DNA of 64,000 bases from assembly GCA_040755915.1 (NCBI GenBank), contig JBFLWM010000020.1:41875-105874 (forward strand), in the 5' to 3' direction. The first letter of the stretch is position 1; each line of letters starts with the position of its first letter. This DNA comes from Sulfurivermis sp040755915. Its GTDB lineage: Bacteria; Pseudomonadota; Gammaproteobacteria; Thiohalomonadales; Thiohalomonadaceae. This document shows, one piece after another, positions 17,139 to 25,011 of this stretch. The notes beneath the pieces are model-generated. The model was not told the origin of the DNA. It saw nothing but the letters and a program-made list of their open reading frames with translations, and did no database searches. The translations under genes were made by a program, and so were the position numbers.

Positions 17139-18554
17139 GTGAACGACCAGGTCGACAAGCAGGCGCACGCCGACGAGCTCTACGCCGAATCACACCATTG
17201 GCATGTCAACACCGGCAAGGAAACCATCCATGCCAAGCGCATGCCGGGTCGTTTCCGCAACCTGAAATGGGCCGCCGCCGCGGTCTGGCTGGTATTCTTC
17301 ATTGGTCCCTATCTGCGCTGGGGCGAGCGCCAAGCCGTGCTGTTCGACATTCCGGGACGCCAGTTCCACATCTTCGGCATCACCATCCTGCCACAGGACG
17401 TGTGGATGCTGTCTCTGGTGCTGCTGTTCTTCGCCATCCTGCTCGCCGTGGTGACCTCCATTGCCGGCCGCGTCTTCTGCGGCTATTTCTGTTTCCAGAC
17501 CGTGTGGACCGACGTGTTCACCTGGATCGAGGAAAAGCTGGAGGGGGCGCCGCAGAAGCGCCGCAAGCTGGATGAGGCGCCGTGGGACTTCACCAAGATC
17601 CGCATCAAGGTATTGAAACATGCCATCTGGATCCTCATCGGCGCGCTGACCGGCATCAGCTTCACCCTCTGGTTCGGTGATGCCTTCGAGATGTGGCAGG
17701 CCTACTTCAGCCTCAGTGCCGGCCCCATGGCCTGGGCCTCCGTGGCCGTGTTCACCTTCTTCACCTACCTGTTCGCCGGCCACATGCGTGAACAGGTCTG
17801 CTTCTGGCTTTGCCCCTACGCCCGTATCCAGGGCGTGATGTACGACAAGGAAACCATCCTGCCGGCCTACGACTTCAACCGCGGCGAACCGCGCGGCAAG
17901 CTGAAGAAGGGGCAAATCGAGGAAGGCAAGGGCGACTGCATCGACTGCGGCCAGTGCGTGGCCGTCTGCCCCACCGGTATCGACATCCGCCATGGCCAGC
18001 AGGAAGGCTGCATCACCTGCGCCCTGTGCCTCGACGCCTGTGATTCGGTGATGGAAAAAATCGGCCGTCCGCACGGCCTGATCCGCTATGCCTCGATGGA
18101 CGAACTGGAGGGCAAACCTGCACTCAAGCTGTTCCAGCGCCCGCGCGTGTTGGTCTACCTGACCATCCTGACCCTGGCCTTGTCCGGTATCCTGTACGGC
18201 CTGTTCAATCTGTCCGGCCTGGAAGTAAAGGTTTTGCACGAGCGTCAGCCGCTGTTTGTGATGCAAAGCGATGGCTCGATCCAGAACAAGTACAGCGTTA
18301 AGATCCTCAACAAGACACCGCAGGATCAGCAGGTGCGTCTGGTGGTCGACGGCCTGCCGGGACTGGTGGTCAGTGGCGGCGAAGGCAGCCTGGTCGCCAA
18401 CAAGGGCCGCATCACCAGCTATACGGTGTTCGTGCGCGTGCCGCGCGAAAACCTCAAGGCCGAGAGCACCCCCATCACCTTCCACATCAAGAGTGACGGG
18501 GATGAATCACTGACTTCCGACTACACCAGCATGTTTATCGGACCGCGCCGCTGA
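17139..18554 (+). CDS. ccoG: cbb3 oxidase maturation iron-sulfur protein CcoG (RdxA/FixG)
   Basis: This 471-residue membrane protein has two 4Fe-4S ferredoxin-type clusters (CIDCGQCVAVCPTGID and CITCALCLDACD), an upstream Cys pair in the membrane region (CGYFCFQTVW, CFWLCPYARIQG) and a C-terminal Ig-like domain. CcoG is linked to copper reduction during cbb3 assembly. The GTG at 17139 is chosen because AGGAGG ends five bases before it; a TTG eight codons upstream lacks such a site. It opens the ccoGHIS unit under its own FNR box. Confidence 0.97.
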   Translation: MNDQVDKQAHADELYAESHHWHVNTGKETIHAKRMPGRFRNLKWAAAAVWLVFFIGPYLRWGERQAVLFDIPGRQFHIFGITILPQDVWMLSLVLLFFAILLAVVTSIAGRVFCGYFCFQTVWTDVFTWIEEKLEGAPQKRRKLDEAPWDFTKIRIKVLKHAIWILIGALTGISFTLWFGDAFEMWQAYFSLSAGPMAWASVAVFTFFTYLFAGHMREQVCFWLCPYARIQGVMYDKETILPAYDFNRGEPRGKLKKGQIEEGKGDCIDCGQCVAVCPTGIDIRHGQQEGCITCALCLDACDSVMEKIGRPHGLIRYASMDELEGKPALKLFQRPRVLVYLTILTLALSGILYGLFNLSGLEVKVLHERQPLFVMQSDGSIQNKYSVKILNKTPQDQQVRLVVDGLPGLVVSGGEGSLVANKGRITSYTVFVRVPRENLKAESTPITFHIKSDGDESLTSDYTSMFIGPRR

Positions 18555-18586
18555 GCCGCGGCCGCCAACCACGACGGGTAAGGAAC

Positions 18587-19120
18587 ATGACAACCATCGA
18601 CGCTACCAGCGACAACCGTATTTCGCAGTCCAACAAGCGCGCCATGCGCAACCCCTGGGTGCTGGGCGGACTGGCCCTCATCGGCACGGTGCTGGCGGTA
18701 AACGTGGCAATGATCACCCTGGCCGTCGTCACCAATCCGGGACTGGTCAGCAAGGACTACTACGAGCGCGGCCGCTACAACGAGCGCCACTACATCCAGC
18801 GCGTGACCGAACGCAACGCCCTGGGCTGGACCGCCAGCCTGGAGGTGCCGGAGAGCATCCAGCTGGGCGCCACTCAGACTTATCGCGTGGCCATCGTAGA
18901 CAATGTCGGCGAACCATTGCGCGGTGCACAGGTGGTGTTGAATGCCTTCCGCCCCTCTGATGCCAAGGCCGACTTCAGCCTGCCGCTGGAAGAGGTCGGC
19001 GCCGGCATCTACCAGGCCCCGGTCGAGTTCCGCCTGAAGGGCATCTGGGACATGCTCATCGACGTCAAGCGCGACGGCAAATCCTTCGAACTGCCGCGCC
19101 GCATCTCCGTCCAGGGTTAA
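18587..19120 (+). CDS. ccoH: cbb3 oxidase assembly protein CcoH/FixH
   Basis: This 177-residue protein has one N-terminal TM helix (residues ~24-46, WVLGGLALIGTVLAVNVAMI) and a periplasmic beta-sandwich, the FixH plan. The NPGLVSKDYYERGRYN segment after the helix is typical of the family. It stabilises the assembling complex. It lies 32 bp after ccoG. Confidence 0.94.
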   Translation: MTTIDATSDNRISQSNKRAMRNPWVLGGLALIGTVLAVNVAMITLAVVTNPGLVSKDYYERGRYNERHYIQRVTERNALGWTASLEVPESIQLGATQTYRVAIVDNVGEPLRGAQVVLNAFRPSDAKADFSLPLEEVGAGIYQAPVEFRLKGIWDMLIDVKRDGKSFELPRRISVQG

Positions 19121-19185
19121 ACGGCCGTCCCCGCCTGCACTCCGCCCCACACGGGGTGCAGGCGTCATAAAAAATAACGATTCCC

Positions 19186-21657
19186 ATGGCCAGTGCACAC
19201 TCCCACGACGGCTGTTTCCACTGCGGCCTGCCGCTTCCGCCCAAGGATGACTTCTCCGCAGAGATCGCCGGAGAGAAGCGCCAATTCTGCTGCATCGGCT
19301 GCCGCGAGGTGTGTCGTGCCATCTACGACGCCGGTCTGGAGGGCTTCTACCAACGCACGCCGGAAGGCACCCTGCTGGCACCGCCGCCGGAACTCCCCAA
19401 GGATCTCGCGCTGTATGACCTGGAAGAGGTGCAGGAAGAATTCATTGTCCAGCACGGCGAGGAGCGCGAAATCAATCTGCTGGTGGAGGGCATCCACTGT
19501 GCCGCCTGCGTCTGGCTTATCGAGCGCACCCTGGCCGCGGTACCGGGCATCGCCTCGGCCCAGGTCAACCTGGCCGGCCGCCGCCTCTTGGTGCGTTGGG
19601 ACAACAGCCGCCTCAAGCTGTCCGACATCATCCGCCGGCTGGGCGACATCGGCTACGCCGCCGTCCCCTTCGACCCGGAAGTGGCCGAGGGGGCGTTGAA
19701 GAAGCAGAACCGCGCCTTCCTGTTCCGCATGGCCTTCGCCGGCTTCGCGATGATGAACCTGATGTGGATCTCCATCGCGCTGTATGCAGGCGCCGATGAA
19801 GGGGAATTCCGCAGCCTGTTCCACTGGCTCGGTTTCGTGCTGGCCACCCCCACCCTGTTCTATTCCGGCTGGCCGTTCTTCAAGGGCGCCTGGACCGGCC
19901 TGCGCCGCCGCCACCTTACCATGGACCTGCCCATCGCCGTGGGCGCCACCACCACCTATCTCTACTCCCTCTACATCACGGTGACGCAGTCCGCCGTCGG
20001 CGAGGTGTACTGGGACACGGTGGTGAACTTCATGTTCATCATCCTCATCGGCCGCCATCTGGAGTCGGTGTCCAAACGCCGCGCCATCGCCGCCACCCAG
20101 CGCCTGCTCGACCTGCAGCCACGTGGCGCCACCGTACTGCGCGACGGCGAGGAGCAGTTGCTGCCGATCCGCGCCGTGAAACCCGAAGACATCGTGCTGG
20201 TGAGAGCCGGTGATCGCATCCCGGTGGACGGCATCGTCACCGACGGCCGCAGTGCGGTGGATGAGGCCATGCTGTCGGGCGAGTCCCGCCCGGTAGACAA
20301 GGGACCGGGCGACAAGGTTTCCGCCGGTACCATCAACATCCACAGCGCCCTCACCCTCAAGGTCAGCGCCACCCTGAAGAACACCGCCCTCGGCCGCATC
20401 ATCCGCCTGGTGGAGGAAGCACAGGCCTCCAAGGCGCCGATCCAGTGCACCGCCGATCGCATCGTGCCCTGGTTCGTCGCCGTCACCCTGCTGCTCGGTA
20501 CCCTGACCTTTGCCTACTGGTCGTTCTTCGATGTCGAAGTGGCCCTGCTCGCCGCCTGCTCGGTGCTGATCATCACCTGCCCCTGCGCCTTCGGCATGGC
20601 CACCCCCATGTCCATCGCCGTCGCCTCCGGCCTCGCGGCGCGCCACGGCATCCTGATCAAGAACGGCGCGGTACTGGAGACCCTGTCCGACATCACCCAT
20701 TTCGTGTTCGACAAGACCGGCTCCCTCACCGAGGGACGCATGGCGGTGCAGGAACTGCACCCGGTACCCGGCGTCGACACCGACACGCTGCTGCTCAAGG
20801 CCGCCGCGGTGGAGCGCTATTCCGAGCACCACATCGCCCGCGCCATCGTCGAGGAGGCACGCCACCGCGGCCTCAACCCGGCGGCACCGGCCATGATCGA
20901 CTTCGCCAGCAGCGCCGGCCTCGGCGTGGTCGGGCGGGTGGACGGCACCGCGGTCCTGCTCGGTAACGAAACCTGGCTGGCACAGCACGACATTACCCTG
21001 CCGGACGCCATGCAGAGCGACATCGGCGCACTGGAGCAGCGCGGCATTACCTGCATCCATGCCGCACTCGACGGGCAGTACGCCGGCTTCATCGCCATCG
21101 CCGATCGCCTGCGCCCCGATGCCCGCGCGCTGGTCGACAGCCTTCGCGGCCAGGGCATCCGCATGACCCTGCTCTCCGGCGATCGGCGCCGCGTGGCCGA
21201 GGCCGTGGCCGAACAGCTCGGCGGCATGGAGGTGATCGCGGAGGTGCTACCGGAAGACAAGGATCGCGTCATCGCCGACTTGCAACGCCAGGGCGCACAG
21301 GTGGCGATGATCGGCGACGGCGTCAACGATGCCCCGGCGCTGATCCGCGCCAATGTCGGCATCGCCATCGGCTCCGGCACCGAGGTATCGGCGGAAAGCG
21401 CCGATATCGTGCTGATCAGCAATGAGCTGGAGAAGGTCAACCTGGCCACGCGGCTGTCGCGCCGCACCCTGCGCACCATCCGCCAGAACATCGGCATCTC
21501 GCTGACCTACAACGTGATCATGGTGCCGCTGGCGATGGCGGCCTTCGTGACGCCGCTGGTGGCTGCCATCTCCATGCCGATCAGCTCGCTGCTGGTCATC
21601 GGCAATGCCGCGCGCATCCGTACCCTGTTCGCCCACCGGCGCGAACTGGGCGACTGA
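19186..21657 (+). CDS. ccoI: Copper-transporting P1B-type ATPase CcoI/FixI
   Basis: This 823-residue pump of the FixI/CopA2 type exports copper slowly for cytochrome oxidase assembly. The N-terminus has extra Cys motifs (CFHCGLP near residue 10 and CCIGCREVC near residue 43), then an HMA domain with GIHCAACVW near residue 103. The TM metal site is ITCPCAFGMATP (residue ~464), the phosphorylation site DKTGSLTEG (~508) and the hinge MIGDGVNDAP (~708). It follows ccoH by 65 bp and precedes ccoS. Confidence 0.97.
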   Translation: MASAHSHDGCFHCGLPLPPKDDFSAEIAGEKRQFCCIGCREVCRAIYDAGLEGFYQRTPEGTLLAPPPELPKDLALYDLEEVQEEFIVQHGEEREINLLVEGIHCAACVWLIERTLAAVPGIASAQVNLAGRRLLVRWDNSRLKLSDIIRRLGDIGYAAVPFDPEVAEGALKKQNRAFLFRMAFAGFAMMNLMWISIALYAGADEGEFRSLFHWLGFVLATPTLFYSGWPFFKGAWTGLRRRHLTMDLPIAVGATTTYLYSLYITVTQSAVGEVYWDTVVNFMFIILIGRHLESVSKRRAIAATQRLLDLQPRGATVLRDGEEQLLPIRAVKPEDIVLVRAGDRIPVDGIVTDGRSAVDEAMLSGESRPVDKGPGDKVSAGTINIHSALTLKVSATLKNTALGRIIRLVEEAQASKAPIQCTADRIVPWFVAVTLLLGTLTFAYWSFFDVEVALLAACSVLIITCPCAFGMATPMSIAVASGLAARHGILIKNGAVLETLSDITHFVFDKTGSLTEGRMAVQELHPVPGVDTDTLLLKAAAVERYSEHHIARAIVEEARHRGLNPAAPAMIDFASSAGLGVVGRVDGTAVLLGNETWLAQHDITLPDAMQSDIGALEQRGITCIHAALDGQYAGFIAIADRLRPDARALVDSLRGQGIRMTLLSGDRRRVAEAVAEQLGGMEVIAEVLPEDKDRVIADLQRQGAQVAMIGDGVNDAPALIRANVGIAIGSGTEVSAESADIVLISNELEKVNLATRLSRRTLRTIRQNIGISLTYNVIMVPLAMAAFVTPLVAAISMPISSLLVIGNAARIRTLFAHRRELGD

Positions 21658-21698
21658 AACGGGTACACTGGCGCAGCAGACAGACAGGGGCACACACG

Positions 21699-21923
21699 AT
21701 GGAAGTGATCTACAGCCTGATCCCCGCCATGATCTTCCTCGGCCTCGCCATGGTGGTGGTGCTGGTATGGGCGATACGGCGCGGCCAGTACGAGGATCTG
21801 GAGGGCGATGCCCACCGTATCCTGCACGACGACGACGACCCCAATCTGCCGGCGGAGATGCGCGGCCGGAAAAAGAAGGCTACCCGCAGCGACAAGGTGA
21901 TGCCGGACGCCGACGAGGACTGA
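21699..21923 (+). CDS. ccoS: cbb3 oxidase assembly protein CcoS
   Basis: This 74-residue protein has one TM helix (YSLIPAMIFLGLAMVVVLVWAIRRG) followed by the CcoS hallmark QYEDLEGDAHRIL and a charged tail. CcoS is needed for haem/copper insertion into cbb3. It is the last gene of the ccoGHIS unit. Confidence 0.95.
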   Translation: MEVIYSLIPAMIFLGLAMVVVLVWAIRRGQYEDLEGDAHRILHDDDDPNLPAEMRGRKKKATRSDKVMPDADED

Positions 21924-21931
21924 AGGATATT

Positions 21932-21953
21932 CGGGCGCACATTGGCGCGCCCG
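21932..21953. terminator. Possible bidirectional terminator hairpin after ccoS
   Basis: Arms CGGGCGC (21932-21938) and GCGCCCG (21947-21953) flank an eight-base loop between the converging ccoS and the minus-strand gene ending at 21957. No T-run is present, so this is a weak call. Confidence 0.4.
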
Positions 21954-21956
21954 CTA

Positions 21957-22631
21957 TTACGGCGTGGCCTGACGCTCCAGCAGCGGCGCCACCAGCCGGG
22001 GAAAATCCCGCGGCGCCACGTATTGCAGCACTTCCTTGCCGCTGGTACTGACGGCCACATCGAGGCCGCGCTCCGGATACAGCCAGTGCACCACTTCCCC
22101 CCCCGGCTCGCCCACCTTCTGCGCCGGTGTCCCGAAACGCTTTTCCACCAGGAGTTCGTCCAGGTGCGTCCGCGGCAGATAGGTCAGACTGGCGATGGGT
22201 GTAGCACGCAGCCGGGCGATATCGTCGGGATGCAGCGTCACCTTGCGGCTGCCGTTGCCCATGGTGGCAATGCGCACGCCACGCTCGAACATGGCCTGCA
22301 GCTCCGCCTCGCTCAGCGCCGCCTCCACCACCAGCTTGGCCGCCAGCCCGCTCAGGGTGACGCCATCGAAATAACCTTCCGCCACCCGCCGTCCTTCCGG
22401 CGACTGGAACAGGATCAGCTCCAGCTCCGTCTGGAACAGCTGTTCGGCCTCACCGAGGGAACTGTGGCCAAGCCGCAGGCCAAACACGGTGCTGCTGCCG
22501 TCTTCATGCGTGGTGATGGCCCAGGGCAGCAGTTCGGGACGATGGTCCTGCCGCCCCGGGATCAGCATCGCCACAGCGATGGCCAGCAGGGCGAAACCCA
22601 ATACGCCGAGGAAGAGATGACGTTCCCGCAT
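21957..22631 (-). CDS. Conserved hypothetical protein with N-terminal membrane anchor
   Basis: The 224-residue product starts MRERHLFLGVLGFALLAIAV, a single hydrophobic span that can act as a signal anchor, and the remainder appears periplasmic, with no Cys and a mixed alpha/beta pattern. I do not recognise a family. The start at 22631 is chosen because the same frame further upstream is only the antisense-frame shadow of the preceding membrane gene. It lies five bases after that gene's stop, so the two form a unit. Confidence 0.7.
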   Translation of the reverse strand: MRERHLFLGVLGFALLAIAVAMLIPGRQDHRPELLPWAITTHEDGSSTVFGLRLGHSSLGEAEQLFQTELELILFQSPEGRRVAEGYFDGVTLSGLAAKLVVEAALSEAELQAMFERGVRIATMGNGSRKVTLHPDDIARLRATPIASLTYLPRTHLDELLVEKRFGTPAQKVGEPGGEVVHWLYPERGLDVAVSTSGKEVLQYVAPRDFPRLVAPLLERQATP

Positions 22632-22636
22632 CGGAC

Positions 22637-23140
22637 TCAATCTGCCGCCGGCGCCAGGGCACCATCGGGATAACGCTGCACCAGCCAGTCCGGCATCTTG
22701 CCGAAGCGGGCCAGGTGCAGGGCATCGGACTCCATCACGATCAGCGCCAGCACGGTGACCAGGGTCGGCATGATGCCGACACCGAAGAAGGCCCAGTGCT
22801 GCGGCCGCATGTTGCCGCCGGAGATCAGGTAGATGGCGATCATCACCACCACCATGATGCCGAGCATGATGATGAAGGCCCGGCTGCGCCGTGCCGCCAG
22901 CTGCCAGTGGCATTTCACGAACCAGGGGTCCACCTGCAGCGATTTGCGCGCCCGCCACAGGATATAGGCCAGGATGACAAAGGAGATGACCGGGACGATG
23001 AGCGCCAGCTTCTGCAACGAACTGGCGCTGAGGAAGGCAACAAACAGCAGGATATGATTGAAGATCAGGTTGATGAGGAAGATCTCGTGGGGCCACTTGG
23101 CCGCCTTGGCGGTGTCTTCGGAGATGGCGTAGCGGTTCAT
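22637..23140 (-). CDS. Hypothetical four-TM inner-membrane protein
   Basis: This 167-residue protein has a hydrophilic N-terminus (MNRYAISEDTAKAAKWPHE) and about four hydrophobic segments: IFLINLIFNHILLFVAFL, LALIVPVISFVILAYILW, AFIIMLGIMVVVMIAIYL and FGVGIMPTLVTVLALIVM. No family is recognised. It is five bases upstream of the anchored protein gene and downstream of dtd and pip on the same strand. Confidence 0.75.
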   Translation of the reverse strand: MNRYAISEDTAKAAKWPHEIFLINLIFNHILLFVAFLSASSLQKLALIVPVISFVILAYILWRARKSLQVDPWFVKCHWQLAARRSRAFIIMLGIMVVVMIAIYLISGGNMRPQHWAFFGVGIMPTLVTVLALIVMESDALHLARFGKMPDWLVQRYPDGALAPAAD

Positions 23141-23218
23141 GAATAATGCCTTTTGTCATGTCCTCCAGGGGGCGCCAACGTTAGCATGCTCTACCGCCGA
23201 ATGCCACGCGCTGCGGTG

Positions 23219-23665
23219 TCAGTGGGGACTCACCCGCAGCCAGAAGGTCACCGGCCCGTCATTGGTCAGGCTGACCTGCATGTCGGCACCGAAGCGGCCG
23301 CTCTGCACATCGGGATGAGCCTCCCAGGCGCGCTGCAGCAGGTAGTCGAACAGGTGCAGTCCCTGCTGCGGCTCGGCGGCAGGGGTGAAACTGGGCCGGG
23401 TACCCTTGCCGGTGTCCGCCGCCAGTGTGAACTGCGGCACCAGCAGCAGGCCGCCGCCGAGATCGCGCAGGCTCAGATTCATCCTTCCCTCCGTGTCGGG
23501 AAACACGCGGTAAGTGAGTATTCGCTCCAGCAGGCGCTCGGCCTGCGCCTCACCGTCGCCCCGCTCGACCCCCACCAGCACCAGCAGGCCGCGGCCGATG
23601 GTGCCGACCACCTCGCCGGCCACACTGACCCGCGCCTCGCTCACCCGCTGCAACAGACCGATCAT
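23219..23665 (-). CDS. dtd: D-aminoacyl-tRNA deacylase Dtd
   Basis: This 148-residue enzyme removes D-amino acids wrongly attached to tRNAs. It starts MIGLLQRVSEARVSVAGEVVG and has the two signature segments: PQFTLAADTGKGTRP (usual form SQFTL) and the C-terminal TNDGPVTFWL, carrying the Gly-Pro motif that gives chiral selection. Its ATG overlaps the pip stop by four bases, a common gammaproteobacterial arrangement. Confidence 0.96.
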   Translation of the reverse strand: MIGLLQRVSEARVSVAGEVVGTIGRGLLVLVGVERGDGEAQAERLLERILTYRVFPDTEGRMNLSLRDLGGGLLLVPQFTLAADTGKGTRPSFTPAAEPQQGLHLFDYLLQRAWEAHPDVQSGRFGADMQVSLTNDGPVTFWLRVSPH

Positions 23666-24612
23666 GCGTAGCGCCTCGCCATGGCGTCGGTGGCCTGCAA
23701 CAGGGCTTCAGTGGTGCCGCGCTCGCTGGCCGAATGGCCGGCATCGGGGACGATGGTGAGCTCGGCCTCGGGCCAGGCCTTGTGCAGTTCCCAGGCGTTT
23801 TCGATGGGACAGATGACGTCGTAGCGACCGTGGACGATGGCGCCGGGAATGCCGTGCAGGCGCGGGGCATCGGCCAGGATCTGGTTGGGGCGCAGAAAGC
23901 TGTCGTGCCTGAAATAATGGGCCTCGATGCGCGCCAGGCTGAGGGCGGTAAAGGGGTTGCCGAAATGGTCGATCACCGCCTGACTCGGGCGCAGGGTCGC
24001 CGTGCGCCCTTCCCACAGCGACCAGGCCTTGGCCGCCGCCATGCGCTCCAGCTCGTTGTCGCTGGTGAGGCGGCGGTAATACGCGGCCAGCAGATCAGCG
24101 CGTTCGCTTTCGGGGATCGGGGCCAGGAACGACTCCCACAGATCGGGGAACAGGCGGCTGGCTCCCTCCTGGTAGAACCAGTGGATCTCATGCGGCCGGC
24201 ACAGAAAGATGCCACGCAGGATCAGTCCCAGCACGCGCTCGGGATGGGTTTCGGCGTACACCAGGCTCAGGGTGGAGCCCCAGGAGCCGCCGAACAGCAC
24301 CCAGCGCTCGATGCCGAGGTGTTCGCGGATGCGCTCCATATCGGCGACCAGGGCCTGTGTGGTGTTGTTCTCCAAAGAGGCGTGCGGCGTGGAACGGCCG
24401 CAGCCGCGCTGATCGAACAGGACGATGCGGTAGCGCTCCGGGTCGAAGAAGCGGCGGTGATAGTCCTCACAGCCGGCCCCCGGCCCGCCGTGGACGAACA
24501 ACACCGGGAGGCCCGCCGGGTTGCCGCACTCCTCGATATACAGGGTATGGGGCGGCTCCACGGCCAGGCTGTGGATGACATAGGGCTGCAGTTCAGGATA
24601 GAGGATGTGCAT
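23662..24612 (-). CDS. pip: Proline iminopeptidase
   Basis: This 316-residue alpha/beta-hydrolase (peptidase family S33) removes N-terminal proline. Motifs are the oxyanion segment FVHGGPGAG, the nucleophile elbow FGGSWGSTLSL, the acid in VHGRYDVICP and the histidine in DAGHSASE. The start used is the ATG at 24612 (MHILYPELQPY); sequence further upstream in this frame runs over the GacA box and small-RNA region and is not conserved protein. It is coupled to dtd. Confidence 0.95.
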   Translation of the reverse strand: MHILYPELQPYVIHSLAVEPPHTLYIEECGNPAGLPVLFVHGGPGAGCEDYHRRFFDPERYRIVLFDQRGCGRSTPHASLENNTTQALVADMERIREHLGIERWVLFGGSWGSTLSLVYAETHPERVLGLILRGIFLCRPHEIHWFYQEGASRLFPDLWESFLAPIPESERADLLAAYYRRLTSDNELERMAAAKAWSLWEGRTATLRPSQAVIDHFGNPFTALSLARIEAHYFRHDSFLRPNQILADAPRLHGIPGAIVHGRYDVICPIENAWELHKAWPEAELTIVPDAGHSASERGTTEALLQATDAMARRYA

Positions 24613-24681
24613 GGCGGCCACCGCAATCGTCGGGTAGACCCCCATTCTAACCGCTCCGGCAGGGTGTGCCGCGGGCAGATT

Positions 24682-24699
24682 TGTAGGAATCGGCTTACA
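24682..24699 (+). promoter_or_regulatory. GacA-type upstream activating box
   Basis: TGTAGGAATCGGCTTACA matches the GacA site TGTAAG-N6-CTTACA at 11 of 12 arm positions. Its centre lies about 65 bp upstream of the predicted start of the sRNA, close to the distance seen at Pseudomonas rsmY/rsmZ promoters. Confidence 0.85.
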
Positions 24700-24720
24700 A
24701 GCACTGTAGTGAGGGGCTGA

Positions 24721-24749
24721 CTTACATCCCACACGACTTTTGGCAATAT
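24721..24749 (+). promoter_or_regulatory. Predicted sigma-70 promoter of the Rsm-like sRNA
   Basis: A -35 like CTTACA (24721-24726) and a -10 like CAATAT (24744-24749) are separated by 17 bp. The start would be near 24756, where the first 8-bp hairpin of the RNA begins. Both hexamers are imperfect, as expected for an activator-dependent promoter. Confidence 0.6.
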
Positions 24750-24755
24750 AGCCTC

Positions 24756-24923
24756 GACTTCGCAGGGAGGCGGGGTCTTCGCAAGGATGCTGGATAGGGA
24801 TTATCAACGCCTGACAGGACGTCAGGTTTCCGGAAACGAATGAGACCAGGACGGTCGCGAACATCGCCCTCCGGACAGGGATGAATCAAGGACACTAAAC
24901 CCCGGCTTGCCGGGGTTTTTTTT
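24756..24923 (+). ncRNA. Probable CsrB/RsmY/RsmZ-type sRNA sequestering CsrA/RsmA
   Basis: About 168 nt hold ten GGA triplets between 24766 and 24892, most of them in hairpin loops. Stem GACTTCGC/GCGGGGTC (24756-24777) presents AGGGAG; GATA/TATC (24793-24805) presents GGGAT; CCTGAC/GTCAGG (24810-24826) presents AGGAC; GACC/GGTC (24844-24856) presents AGGAC; CCCT/AGGG (24867-24880) presents CCGGAC. Unpaired AAGGAC follows at 24889-24893. A strong terminator closes the RNA. GGA in loops is the binding signature of CsrA/RsmA, and these RNAs titrate it away. With the GacA box upstream the unit fits a Gac/Rsm output RNA. The start is predicted, and no csrA gene lies in the window. Confidence 0.85.
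24898..24923 (+). terminator. Rho-independent terminator of the Rsm-like sRNA
   Basis: Arms AACCCCGG and CCGGGGTT with loop CTTG are followed by a run of T to 24923. It works on the plus strand, whereas both flanking protein genes are on the minus strand, so it must serve a separate plus-strand transcript. Confidence 0.95.
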
Positions 24924-25011
24924 CGCCTGAACAACAGCATCCCCGCAATCCCCCGGAGATGCGCGAACGCCACGGCGTTCTTGCATCTCCGGGCAACCGC
25001 GACCGTTGCCG

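Larger units (their letters stand above)
24613..25011. other. pip-typA intergenic region holding a plus-strand sRNA unit
   Basis: No protein gene is supported in these 399 bp between two minus-strand genes. On the plus strand there is, in order, a GacA-type palindrome, a -35/-10 pair, ten GGA motifs and a rho-independent terminator, all described separately. The last 80 bp before typA hold nothing clear apart from an imperfect GATGCG/CGTTCTTGCATC symmetry near 24958-24987. Confidence 0.8.

Noticed and set aside
19165..21060. A 631-codon minus-strand frame opposite ccoI
   Set aside because: Antisense shadow of a high-GC gene; no domain or start signal.
24613..24864. N-terminal extension of pip up to 24864
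   Set aside because: The extra 84 codons run through the GacA box and the start of the sRNA, and MHILYPEL at 24612 is the normal family start.
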